A stretch of DNA of 46,418 nucleotides from Maribacter sp. (GTDB taxonomy: Bacteria > Bacteroidota > Bacteroidia > Flavobacteriales > Flavobacteriaceae). A program made the translations under genes and the position numbers. The notes below the pieces were generated by a model, which saw only the letters and a program-made list of their open reading frames with translations, was not told the origin of the DNA and did no database searches. Positions 33,369 through 41,933 of this stretch are shown in pieces. Positions within the stretch are counted from its first letter, which is position 1. Each line of letters starts with the position of its first letter. The stretch spans positions 1 to 46,418 of the forward strand of contig JAHHKH010000300.1 of NCBI GenBank assembly GCA_018679695.1, read 5' to 3'.

Positions 33369-34400
33369 ATGCAACTGTACAATACATTAAGTGCAAAAGA
33401 AAGGGAAACGCTTATAGAGGAGGCTGGACAAGATCGGCTGACCATTTCCTTTTATAAATATGCACATATAGGTAATCCTCAAATTTTTAGGAACCATTTA
33501 TTCATTAACTGGAACGAATTGGACGTCTTAGGACGCATATATGTTGCAAATGAAGGGATTAACGCCCAACTATCGGTACCGGCTGTAAATTTTGATGCGT
33601 TTAAAGCCCATTTAGACAGTATTTCATTTTTAAAAGGAGTGCGATTGAACATTGCCATAGAACAAGACAATAAATCATTCTTGAAGTTAAAGGTAAAAGT
33701 AAGAAAGAAAATATTGGCTGATGGTCTTAATGATGCAACCTTTGATGTAACCAATAAGGGCATACATGTGAATGCGAAGGAGTTCAATGAACTCATTGAA
33801 GATTCCAACACGGTTTTAGTGGATATGAGAAACCATTATGAAAGTGAAATAGGACATTTTAAAAATGCCATTACGCCAGATGTTGATACCTTTCGCGACT
33901 CACTCGATATTATTGGGAAAGAGCTTGAAGGATTTAAAGAAGAAAAAAAATTGGTCATGTATTGCACCGGTGGTATACGATGTGAAAAGGCCAGTGCCTA
34001 TTACAAGCACAAAGGCTTTAAGAAGGTCTATCAGTTAGAAGGGGGTATCATCGAGTATGCCAGACAAACCAATGATCAGAATCTTGAGAACAAATTCATT
34101 GGAAAGAACTTTGTTTTTGACCATCGCAGGAGTGAGCGCATATCCACAGACGTGATTGCACAGTGCCATCAGTGTGGTGAACCTTGCGACACCCATGTTA
34201 ACTGTGCGAACGAAGCTTGTCATTTGTTGTTCATCCAATGCGAGGATTGTGCCGAAAAAATGGATGATTGTTGTTCAGACGATTGTAAAAAGATCCATGC
34301 GCTGCCTTATGAAGAGCAAAAAAGGTTGCGAAAGGGCAAAATGGTTAGTAATAAAATCTTTAAAAAAGGCCGTTCTGAGGTCTTGAAGTTCAAAAATTAG
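33369..34400 (+). CDS. trhO: Rhodanese-family tRNA uridine 5-hydroxylase TrhO
   Basis: The 343-residue product has the three-part layout of TrhO (YceA/UPF0176): an acylphosphatase-like N-terminal domain (about 1-110, with GRIYVANEGINAQLS), a rhodanese domain with the active-site loop C199-TGGIR-C205, and a Cys-rich C-terminal domain from about 255 (CHQCGEPC, CANEAC, CEDCAEKMDDCCSDDC). In E. coli TrhO hydroxylates U34 of several tRNAs using oxygen, in parallel with TrhP. It lies 55 nt after the ferredoxin gene but has its own promoter box. The overall call is secure; the joint locus with a TrhP-like gene is the notable part. Confidence 0.93.
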   Translation: MQLYNTLSAKERETLIEEAGQDRLTISFYKYAHIGNPQIFRNHLFINWNELDVLGRIYVANEGINAQLSVPAVNFDAFKAHLDSISFLKGVRLNIAIEQDNKSFLKLKVKVRKKILADGLNDATFDVTNKGIHVNAKEFNELIEDSNTVLVDMRNHYESEIGHFKNAITPDVDTFRDSLDIIGKELEGFKEEKKLVMYCTGGIRCEKASAYYKHKGFKKVYQLEGGIIEYARQTNDQNLENKFIGKNFVFDHRRSERISTDVIAQCHQCGEPCDTHVNCANEACHLLFIQCEDCAEKMDDCCSDDCKKIHALPYEEQKRLRKGKMVSNKIFKKGRSEVLKFKN

Positions 34401-34442
34401 AGAATTGTCAGCAATGATATTTTTTCAATTGCCCCAATCCAC

Positions 34443-34473
34443 TTTATATCTGCAACAAATTATACTATCTTTA
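34443..34473 (+). promoter_or_regulatory. Candidate promoter of the ricT-gldH-PBP1A operon
   Basis: TTTA, 19 bp, then TATCTTTA: each box differs from TTTG/TAnnTTTG only in its last base. It gives a leader of about 60 nt to ATG 34541. Confidence 0.4.
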
Positions 34474-34540
34474 CAATTAAGATATATATGAACCTTTTTT
34501 GGGAAGAATCTTCGATTTTTTCCAAATCAAGATACAAAAT

Positions 34541-35707
34541 ATGGGTTGTAACAGTTGTTCAACCGGTAAGGACGGACAACCTAAAGGGTGCAAGAACAAT
34601 GGTACTTGTGGCACAGATGGTTGTAATAAGTTAACGGTATTTGATTGGCTATCCAACATGTCTCTTCCAAGCGGTGCAAAACCGTTCGACATTGTAGAAG
34701 TCCGATTTAAAAATAGCAGAAAAGAATTCTTCAGAAATCCAGAGAACCTTTCACTCTCTATTGGCGATATTGTTGCCACACAGACCCAATCGGGCCACGA
34801 TATTGGAATGGTCACATTAACAGGGGAACTTGTTAAAGTGCAAATGAAAAAGAAAAAGGTAGATTACAATTCTGACGAAATCCCGAAATTGTATCGAAAA
34901 GCTACCCAAAAAGACATAGATACATGGCAAAAATCCAGGGATAGGGAAGAAGAAATAAAAAAGCGTTCTCGAGAAATAGCCATAATCCTTAATTTACAGA
35001 TGAAAATCTCCGATGTTGAATTTCAAGGGGATGGTTCCAAGGCGACTTTCTATTATACCGCTGAAGAACGCGTAGATTTTCGGCAATTGATCAAAGATAT
35101 GGCCAAGGCTTTCGGTATTCGTATAGAGATGCGCCAGATTGGGTATAGACAGGAAGCACAGCGCTTGGGTGGCATTGGTTCTTGCGGAAGGGAATTATGT
35201 TGTTCTACATGGTTGACTGATTTTAGATCGGTAAGCACATCCGCAGCCCGTTACCAACAATTATCATTAAATCCCCAAAAACTGGCCGGGCAATGTGGAA
35301 AGTTAAAATGCTGTCTAAATTATGAGCTCGATTTGTACTTGGAGGCTTTGAAGGACTTTCCACCTCAGGACACCAAATTATTTACCCAAAAAGGGATGGC
35401 ATTTTGCCAAAAATCCGATATTTTCAAATCTACTTTGTGGTTTTCTTATAAAGATGAACCTTCCAATTGGCACGTGCTTTCAAAAGAACAGGTATTAACG
35501 ATTATTGCCAAAAATAAAAAGAAGGAAAAGGTAGCTAGTTTAGAAGAATATGCTGCAGATAATATTGTTGAGGATAAGGTAGTTTTCGAAAATGTAGTCG
35601 GCCAGGATAGCCTTACCCGTTTTGATAGACCAAAGCGTCGGAGTAGCAGAAACAAGAACAAGAAAAGAAGGAGTAACAATAGAAAAAGACGTCAAAAAAA
35701 TGTTTAG
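34541..35707 (+). CDS. PSP1-domain protein, RicT-like
   Basis: From ATG 34541 the product has 388 residues. It opens with a Cys-rich stretch (MGCNSCSTGK, then CKNNGTCGTDGC) and holds the PSP1 domain at about 105-240, with GGIGSCGRELCCSTWL and the following QCGKLKCCLNYELD, the Cys-containing signature of RicT/YaaT. The C-terminus is strongly basic (RRSSRNKNKKRR). In Bacillus the RicT-RicA-RicF complex carries Fe-S clusters and affects RNA processing; in Bacteroidota the role is not defined. A frame from TTG 34499 adds 14 residues unlike the family. Its end overlaps gldH by 8 nt. Confidence 0.88.
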   Translation: MGCNSCSTGKDGQPKGCKNNGTCGTDGCNKLTVFDWLSNMSLPSGAKPFDIVEVRFKNSRKEFFRNPENLSLSIGDIVATQTQSGHDIGMVTLTGELVKVQMKKKKVDYNSDEIPKLYRKATQKDIDTWQKSRDREEEIKKRSREIAIILNLQMKISDVEFQGDGSKATFYYTAEERVDFRQLIKDMAKAFGIRIEMRQIGYRQEAQRLGGIGSCGRELCCSTWLTDFRSVSTSAARYQQLSLNPQKLAGQCGKLKCCLNYELDLYLEALKDFPPQDTKLFTQKGMAFCQKSDIFKSTLWFSYKDEPSNWHVLSKEQVLTIIAKNKKKEKVASLEEYAADNIVEDKVVFENVVGQDSLTRFDRPKRRSSRNKNKKRRSNNRKRRQKNV

Positions 35708-36185
35708 GCTGCTTCTTTCATGTCTAGTTATTGTCCTATTGTCTTCTTGCAATGATTCTATTGTAAAAACAGATTTTAGGGCTACGACCAATGGTTCATG
35801 GAATAAGGATAACATTGTTGAATTCAGTTTTTCAGAAATGGACACCCTTCAGAAACACCATATGTTTATCAATGTCCGAAATGATAATACTTTTCCTTTC
35901 AGTAACCTGTTTTTGATAGCCCAATTGGATTATCCGAACGGTGAAACGGTAACCGACACATTGGAATTCATGATGGCTCGCCCAGACGGGACATGGCTGG
36001 GAAAAGGGTATGGCAGTATGAAGGAGAATAAATTATGGTATAAAGAAAACATCGTTTTTCCCTCTTCTGGCGTATATACTTTACGATTATCCCATGCGAT
36101 GCGAAAGAACGGCAATGTTGATGGGGTAATTAATTTGGAAGGCATCACGGATGTTGGGTATGAAATTGTAAAAAGTAATGAGTAA
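35700..36185 (+). CDS. gldH: Gliding motility lipoprotein GldH
   Basis: Started at ATG 35700 the product has 161 residues, the normal size for GldH. The signal MFRLLLSCLVIVLLSSC ends in a lipobox (Cys 17), and the mature part contains the NRF-like beta segments TNGSWNKDNIVEFSFS and the MARPDGTWLGKGYGSM block. GldH is required for gliding in Flavobacterium johnsoniae. The longer frame from 35622 would hide the signal peptide. It overlaps ricT by 8 nt on one side and the PBP1A gene by 8 nt on the other, so the three are surely co-translated. Confidence 0.87.
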   Translation: MFRLLLSCLVIVLLSSCNDSIVKTDFRATTNGSWNKDNIVEFSFSEMDTLQKHHMFINVRNDNTFPFSNLFLIAQLDYPNGETVTDTLEFMMARPDGTWLGKGYGSMKENKLWYKENIVFPSSGVYTLRLSHAMRKNGNVDGVINLEGITDVGYEIVKSNE

Positions 36186-38538
36186 ACGTAGAGTAAAGGC
36201 CAAAAAAAAGACTTCGAATTCTGGCTTTTTTAAATTTATTAAATGGTTTTGGCTGCTATTTGCCACAGGTATACTTGCTGCGGCCATGCTTTTTCTATTG
36301 GCTTCATGGGGTGCATTTGGCGAAATGCCGCCTTTTGAACATTTGGAAAACCCACAAACCAATTTAGCAACTGAAATATTCTCTTCAGATGGCAAGACTT
36401 TAGGAAAGTACTATAAAGATGACAACCGCACACCTGTCAAATTTGAGGATTTACCCAGAAATTTGGTCAATGCCTTGGTAGCTACCGAGGATGCACGGTT
36501 TTTTGAACATTCCGGAATAGATGCTAGAGGAACACTAAGGGCATTTGTCTATTTAGGAAAAAAGGGAGGTGCAAGTACCATTTCCCAACAGCTGGCTAGA
36601 CAGCTGTTCATTGGTGCACGTGAAAAAGAGAAAAAAACCCAGGCAGTTCTTCAAAAAGTCAAAGAATGGGTGCTGGCAACAAGATTGGAAAGACAGTACA
36701 CCAAAGAAGAAATCATAGCAATGTACCTTAATATCTATGATTTTGGATACGCGGCCGATGGCATTCGGTCTGCTTCCAAGATCTATTTTGGTAAAGAACC
36801 GACGAATCTTAAAATCGAGGAATCTGCAATGTTGGTAGGGATGTTAAAGAATTCATCGTATTACAACCCTTTGAGAAGGGAAGAGTTGGTTTTTAACAGG
36901 AGAAATACGGTTTTGGCCCAAATGGCGAAATACGGTTACCTTACCGAGACCGAAAAAGATTCACTACAGGCTTTGAAAATGGATGTCAATTTCAATCCGG
37001 AAAATCACCGGGAAGGACTCGCCACTTATTTTAGAATGTACCTACAAGGTTTTATGAACGATTGGATAGCGAAAAACCCAAGACCGGCCATGGAAGGGGA
37101 GCGGGATCGATGGAGCCTTTACCTGGATGGATTGAAAATTTACACTACGATAGATTCCCGTATGCAGGCCAATGCCGAAGAAGCAGTACAGGAACATATG
37201 AAAAAGCTACAAGCTGAATTTTTTCATCAAAACACGCCGGAGCGCAACAAAACAGCTCCGTTTTTGGATTTGGAAAAGGAGGAGATTGATATTATTATGG
37301 AACGCGCCATGAAAAATTCGGACCGTTGGCGGGAAATGAAAAAGCAAGGCAAAGCAGAAAAGGATATTCGTAATTCCTTTAATATAAAAACAGAAATGAC
37401 GGTTTTTGATTGGAAGAGTGAGACCCGCCAGAAAGATACTATTATGACTCCAATGGATTCAATTAGGTATTATAAAACATTCCTTAGAACGGCGATGATG
37501 TCAATGGAGCCTCAGACCGGTCATGTTAAGGCTTGGGTTGGCGGCGTTGATTATAGGCACTTTCAATATGATAATGTGTATCAAGGTTCCAGACAGGCGG
37601 GGTCTACTTTTAAGCCCTTCATATATGCGGCTGCTATTGATCAACTAAGGCTATCACCATGTTACGAATTACCAGACACTCAATATTGTATTGAAGCAGA
37701 AAAGCATGGTAACCCTGAAGCTTGGTGTCCCAAAAATTCAAGCGGAAAATATTCGGGCAATATGTATACCTTGAAAAAGGCATTGGCCAATTCCAAGAAT
37801 ACCGTCACCGCTCAATTAATCGATATGGTAGGACCAAAATCGGTGGTCTCTATTGTCAAGAACTTAGGTCTAACCGGAGAGATTCCCGAAGTACCTTCGA
37901 TAGCTTTGGGAACTCCAGATTTTAATGTTTACGAAATGGTCGGCGCCTATGGTACCTTCGTAAACCAAGGGGTATATGTTAAGCCCGTGATGGTAACCCG
38001 AATAGAGGATAAGAACGGGACGGTTTTATATGAGTATGTTCCAGAGACAAAAGATGTATTGAGCAAAGAGGTGTCTTATGCCATGATCAATTTAATGGAA
38101 GGGGTGACCCAAGGAGGTTCTGGAACCCGATTGAGAACTACGGGAGTTAATAAATGGAAGAAGGAGTACGATGAAATAATTACGGGGTACCCATATGAGT
38201 TCAAAAACCCAATTGCTGGCAAAACCGGAACCACCCAAAACCAAAGTGATGGTTGGTTCATGGGCATGGTTCCCAATTTGGTTACCGGCGTTTGGGTAGG
38301 TGGGGATAACAGATCTATACATTTTAAGTCGATTACATACGGCCAAGGAGCTTCAATGGCCCTTCCAATATGGGGGTTATATATGAAAAAGAACTATGAA
38401 AATAAGGAGTTGGGAGTTTCTGATGGTGAGTTCCCCGAACCCTCGGATATGTCAATTAATTTAGACTGCACCAAACCGATCGAGGATCCAAATAAACCCG
38501 CGGATATTGATGAGGACTTAGAGGATTTGGATTTCTAA
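36178..38538 (+). CDS. Penicillin-binding protein 1A (bifunctional glycosyltransferase/transpeptidase)
   Basis: The 786-residue product has a basic start, one membrane helix (about 20-43), the GT51 domain with the catalytic E104 in TEDARFFEHSG and the GASTISQQLARQLF motif, and a transpeptidase domain with S476 in GSTFKPF, an SKN motif and GKTGTTQNQSDGWFMG near the end. The C-terminus is acidic (DEDLEDLDF). It polymerises and cross-links peptidoglycan outside the inner membrane. Its start overlaps gldH by 8 nt. Confidence 0.95.
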   Translation: MSKRRVKAKKKTSNSGFFKFIKWFWLLFATGILAAAMLFLLASWGAFGEMPPFEHLENPQTNLATEIFSSDGKTLGKYYKDDNRTPVKFEDLPRNLVNALVATEDARFFEHSGIDARGTLRAFVYLGKKGGASTISQQLARQLFIGAREKEKKTQAVLQKVKEWVLATRLERQYTKEEIIAMYLNIYDFGYAADGIRSASKIYFGKEPTNLKIEESAMLVGMLKNSSYYNPLRREELVFNRRNTVLAQMAKYGYLTETEKDSLQALKMDVNFNPENHREGLATYFRMYLQGFMNDWIAKNPRPAMEGERDRWSLYLDGLKIYTTIDSRMQANAEEAVQEHMKKLQAEFFHQNTPERNKTAPFLDLEKEEIDIIMERAMKNSDRWREMKKQGKAEKDIRNSFNIKTEMTVFDWKSETRQKDTIMTPMDSIRYYKTFLRTAMMSMEPQTGHVKAWVGGVDYRHFQYDNVYQGSRQAGSTFKPFIYAAAIDQLRLSPCYELPDTQYCIEAEKHGNPEAWCPKNSSGKYSGNMYTLKKALANSKNTVTAQLIDMVGPKSVVSIVKNLGLTGEIPEVPSIALGTPDFNVYEMVGAYGTFVNQGVYVKPVMVTRIEDKNGTVLYEYVPETKDVLSKEVSYAMINLMEGVTQGGSGTRLRTTGVNKWKKEYDEIITGYPYEFKNPIAGKTGTTQNQSDGWFMGMVPNLVTGVWVGGDNRSIHFKSITYGQGASMALPIWGLYMKKNYENKELGVSDGEFPEPSDMSINLDCTKPIEDPNKPADIDEDLEDLDF

Positions 38539-38771
38539 TTGACAAGTTTTTGCTATAAATGCCGTTTTTAAAGTGATCCATGAAGGTTTCAAACTTTGGG
38601 AACCTAAGTCGGGAGTGACTGTTGAATGTATAGAAAATTCAACAATGGTACTTTAATGGCGAATGGGTACATTCCTGAAATGTGGATTTAAGATGCAATC
38701 AAGTGTTATTCATCGATGAAATCAACCTTTCATTTTTTTCACAACATTTTCAACATCCTTCACAACAATAA

Positions 38772-38804
38772 TTTAGAGAACAGCTTCGTTTTAAACTAAA
38801 TTTA
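38772..38804 (+). promoter_or_regulatory. Candidate promoter of the small gene
   Basis: TTTA, 21 bp, TAAATTTA: one mismatch in each box, both G to A. The predicted start near 38811 gives a transcript of about 205 nt up to the terminator. Confidence 0.4.
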
Positions 38805-38852
38805 TAGTGTAGTATTAGTTAAACCCCAAATCTAACGACAAACCTAATTATT

Positions 38853-38960
38853 ATGGAAGCCCAAATTAACCATGCCCCAATTGAGAAAGAAATACAAGTG
38901 TATCATAATGACTTTTTGAGCGGAGTTGTATTATTGACAAAAAAATTATTTATGCTTTAA
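38853..38960 (+). CDS. Possible small protein of 35 residues
   Basis: The frame starts at ATG 38853 (MEAQINHAPIEKEIQVYHND) and ends at TAA 38958-38960 with a hydrophobic and basic tail (VVLLTKKLFML). It has a promoter-like pair of boxes about 50 nt upstream and a strong terminator 25 nt downstream, so a stand-alone transcript is likely. I do not recognise the peptide. The transcript could also be a small RNA with a chance frame. Confidence 0.4.
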   Translation: MEAQINHAPIEKEIQVYHNDFLSGVVLLTKKLFML

Positions 38961-38984
38961 TTATTCTAGGATAAAATTGTTACT

Positions 38985-39015
38985 GAGCCACGCCCACAAC
39001 GTGGCTCTTTTTTTT
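38985..39015 (+). terminator. Strong Rho-independent terminator
   Basis: GAGCCACG pairs perfectly with CGTGGCTC across a 7-nt loop, followed by eight T. It ends 28 nt before the GNAT start and so closes the transcript of the small gene. Confidence 0.88.
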
Positions 39016-39042
39016 GTTTATTTTTATGGAATACAGATTACA

Positions 39043-39576
39043 ATGCAACTTGATTATAAAGAATGCTTCGAAGATGATCTTGAACTACTAGTTCAGATTT
39101 CAAAAACGACCTTTAGTGATGCTTTTAGAGCGGACAACGATCCAGATGATTTTAAAGCGTATTTGAACGCAGCCTTTAGTAAATCCAAACTGACTGAAGA
39201 GTTGGTGAATCCCTGCACCTCTTTTTACTTTGTTTTTGATGACAATAACCTAGTTGGCTACTTTAAGTTGAATATAAACGAGGCGCAATCCGATTTGAAA
39301 AGGGATGACTCGATAGAGTTGGAACGTATTTATGTAATTCAAGAATTTCAAGGGCAAGGCATCGGTAAGCGTATCTTGGATTATGCGAAAAGGCTGGCCG
39401 CCAAGACAACAAAGACATTCCTCTGGCTGGGTGTTTGGGAAAAGAACAAAGCGGCAATTAAATTCTACGAGCAAAACGGATTTTCCAAATTTGGTATGCA
39501 TCCCTACTACGTAGGAAAAGACAAACAAATGGATTGGTTAATGCGGTTTGATTTGATTAACTTCAACGATCATTAA
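39043..39576 (+). CDS. GNAT family N-acetyltransferase
   Basis: From ATG 39043 the product has 177 residues. The acetyl-CoA pyrophosphate loop is QEFQGQGIGKRIL (a Q/RxxGxG/A motif) after ELERIYV, and LWLGVWEKNKAAIKFYEQNG gives the conserved final helix. The frame is open upstream to 38977, but that lead runs through the terminator and was rejected. Substrate is not predictable. It lies 13 nt before the serine hydrolase gene. Confidence 0.92.
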   Translation: MQLDYKECFEDDLELLVQISKTTFSDAFRADNDPDDFKAYLNAAFSKSKLTEELVNPCTSFYFVFDDNNLVGYFKLNINEAQSDLKRDDSIELERIYVIQEFQGQGIGKRILDYAKRLAAKTTKTFLWLGVWEKNKAAIKFYEQNGFSKFGMHPYYVGKDKQMDWLMRFDLINFNDH

Positions 39577-39589
39577 AATCCAGCGTCAA

Positions 39590-40744
39590 ATGCGTTCCAT
39601 TAAGTTACTTTTTGTATTCCTGTTATGTTTTCAATTCATTATTGCCCAAGAGAAGTATTACTTTCCAGAACGGAATGTCCAGTGGGCAGAAAGACCGGCT
39701 AGGGAATTTAATATCAAGGCCGGTAAACTTTTAGAAGTAGTTGACTTTGCACTTAATAATGAATACACGGGTTCCCGCGATTTAAGAATAGCCATTCTTA
39801 AAGGATTTGAAAGAGAACCTTTTCATGAAATCTTAGGACCCACCAAGAAAAGAGGGGGGCCGGCAGGAATGGTTCTTAAAAAGGGTTACCTGATTGCAAA
39901 ATGGGGAGACACAAAGCGGGTTGATATGACATTTAGTGTAACCAAGAGCTTTCTTTCCACTGTTGCCGGCTTGGCTAAAGATGAGGGCCTCATTGCAAAT
40001 ATGGATGATAAGGTAGGGCAATATATTTGGGATGGCACTTTTGGTGGAGAGCATAATGGCAAAATCACTTGGGAGCATCTACTGCAACAGAATTCTGCTT
40101 GGTCGGGTGAACTATGGGGTGGTAAGGATTGGGCCGATAGGCCCCCCAAAGAGGGAGGCATTGATGATTGGAAATTCGAAAAGCCTAAAGAACCGGGCGC
40201 GGTTATGGAGTACAACGATGTTCGTGTCAATGTATTGGCTTATGCACTAACGCATGTTTGGCGCAATCCCTTACCCAAGGTGTTGAAAGAAAACCTCATG
40301 GACAGGATTGGGGCATCTACTACTTGGCGTTGGTATGGCTATAGGAATGCATGGACTGAAATAGATGGTTTGCAGATGAAGTCAGTTACAGGAGGCGGAC
40401 ATTCAGGTGCAGGACTTTTTATTAATACTGAGGATATGGCCCGTTTTGGGCTTTTGTTTATGAACAATGGCAAATGGAAGAACGAGCAAATTATTAGTGA
40501 AGCATGGATTCAAAAAGCAGTGGAACCTTCCGAGCCCAATGTGAATTACGGTTATATGTGGTGGTTGAACAAAAAAGGCAATAGGCATTGGGAGAACCTT
40601 TCAGAAAACATCTATTATGCAGCAGGTTTTGGAGGCAATTTTATAGTCATTGATAAGGAACAGGAATTGGTCGTGGTCACCCGATGGTTGGAACCCAGTA
40701 AAATTGGAGAATTCATGACCAAACTAAATGCAGCATTGAATTAA
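39590..40744 (+). CDS. Secreted serine hydrolase, class C beta-lactamase-like
   Basis: The 384-residue product starts with a signal peptide (residues 1-20, ending IIAQ) and has the serine penicillin-recognising fold: S116-V-T-K119 as the SxxK motif, Y208-N-D in place of YxN, and a HSGAG segment near residue 270 in place of the KTG region. It is of the Beta-lactamase (PF00144) kind, which includes esterases and D-aminopeptidases as well as true AmpC enzymes, so antibiotic hydrolysis should not be assumed. Its stop codon overlaps that of the convergent aminotransferase gene. Confidence 0.87.
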   Translation: MRSIKLLFVFLLCFQFIIAQEKYYFPERNVQWAERPAREFNIKAGKLLEVVDFALNNEYTGSRDLRIAILKGFEREPFHEILGPTKKRGGPAGMVLKKGYLIAKWGDTKRVDMTFSVTKSFLSTVAGLAKDEGLIANMDDKVGQYIWDGTFGGEHNGKITWEHLLQQNSAWSGELWGGKDWADRPPKEGGIDDWKFEKPKEPGAVMEYNDVRVNVLAYALTHVWRNPLPKVLKENLMDRIGASTTWRWYGYRNAWTEIDGLQMKSVTGGGHSGAGLFINTEDMARFGLLFMNNGKWKNEQIISEAWIQKAVEPSEPNVNYGYMWWLNKKGNRHWENLSENIYYAAGFGGNFIVIDKEQELVVVTRWLEPSKIGEFMTKLNAALN

Positions 40745-41898
40745 AGTCTGTTCAAAATTATTAGCGCTTTTTCTAGCGTTTTTTGGGTCTTGGCAAAGCA
40801 AAAACGCAATACCTTATTGTCTTTTTCGGCTACATTGAAAACCGAAATGGGAATACTGGCCAGTTGGTGTTCAACAATCAGTCTTTTGGCAAAATCAACA
40901 TCCCTTTCATTCGTTATATTGGAATACCCCAACAATTGAAAATAAGTGCCCTGTGAGGGGGTAAAGGTAAAACGTGAATCTTTCAAGGCGTTTAGAAAGA
41001 AATCCCTCTTTTCTTGATAAAAGTCGTTCAAGCCCAAATAATGTTCAGGTACTTGGAGATATTCCGCCAATGCCTGCTGCACAGGATGGTCAACACAAAA
41101 AACGTTGAATTGATGTGTTTTTCGAAATTCATGCATTAGTTCTGCGGGTGCCGCACAGTAACCCACTTTCCAACCCGTCACATGGAATGTTTTTCCAAAG
41201 GAGGCACAAATAAAGCTTCTGGAGGCCAAATCATCAAAACGCGATACACTTTCATGTTCATGTCCATCAAATATAATATGCTCGTATACCTCGTCACTGA
41301 TTACGATGATATTGGTATGCCTAAGGCTTTTCTCAAGCTCGATCATATCTGCTTTGGATAGAATAGTGCCACTGGGGTTATGAGGTGTGTTTATGATTAT
41401 CATTTTGGTTTTTGACGTAATCTTCCCACGAAATTCTTCCCAATCAATCGTATAATCCTTATCGTTTAGCCGAACATAAACCGGGATACCACCATTAACC
41501 TCGATTGCGGGTTCATAACAGTCATAGGCTGGTTTAAAGACGATGACCTCATCGCCTTTGCCAACAAAGGCAGTAACGGCAGTGAATATGGCCTGCGAGG
41601 CACCAATGGTAATTGTAATCTCATTTTCCGGATGATATTGTCGATCGTGCAAATGGTTTATTTTATCTGCAATAATTTCCCTTAGTCTGGGCAGACCAGC
41701 CATAGGTGCATATTGATTATGCCCTTGATTCATAGCTTTGGTAACCAAATCAAGCAAACGTTGATCAGGCTCAAAATTTGGGAAACCTTGGGATAGGTTT
41801 ACAGCCTTGTACTTGTTCGCCATTCTTCCCACGGTTGTGAATATCGTTGTTTTTACTTCGGGTAGTTTAGAAGTGATTTTGTGAGGATAGTTGGGCAT
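40741..41898 (-). CDS. Methionine aminotransferase (KAT/YbdL-type, PLP-dependent)
   Basis: A 385-residue class I/II aminotransferase. K236 in ASFGKTFHVTGWKVGY binds PLP, NTPHNPSG (170-177) and SDEVYEHI (201-208) are the substrate and cofactor loops, and NLSQGFPNF near residue 34 is typical of the YbdL/kynurenine-aminotransferase branch. This branch uses methionine and related amino acids with 2-oxo acids; it may act in methionine salvage. Its last codons overlap the end of the convergent hydrolase gene through a shared TTAA. Confidence 0.88.
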   Translation of the reverse strand: MPNYPHKITSKLPEVKTTIFTTVGRMANKYKAVNLSQGFPNFEPDQRLLDLVTKAMNQGHNQYAPMAGLPRLREIIADKINHLHDRQYHPENEITITIGASQAIFTAVTAFVGKGDEVIVFKPAYDCYEPAIEVNGGIPVYVRLNDKDYTIDWEEFRGKITSKTKMIIINTPHNPSGTILSKADMIELEKSLRHTNIIVISDEVYEHIIFDGHEHESVSRFDDLASRSFICASFGKTFHVTGWKVGYCAAPAELMHEFRKTHQFNVFCVDHPVQQALAEYLQVPEHYLGLNDFYQEKRDFFLNALKDSRFTFTPSQGTYFQLLGYSNITNERDVDFAKRLIVEHQLASIPISVFNVAEKDNKVLRFCFAKTQKTLEKALIILNRL

Positions 41899-41933
41899 AG
41901 GATTATCTTACCGCATAAAAATAGTAAAACTGG

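Larger units (their letters stand above)
38539..39042. other. 504-bp gap between PBP1A and GNAT genes
   Basis: The gap holds a candidate promoter (38772-38804), a possible 35-codon gene (38853-38960) and a strong terminator (38985-39015). The first 230 bases after the PBP1A stop show no gene, hairpin or repeat that I can support. Confidence 0.7.

Noticed and set aside
39590..40744. Antibiotic-resistance beta-lactamase
   Set aside because: The SxxK and Tyr-Asn motifs are shared with esterases and peptidases, and no KTG motif is present; resistance cannot be claimed.
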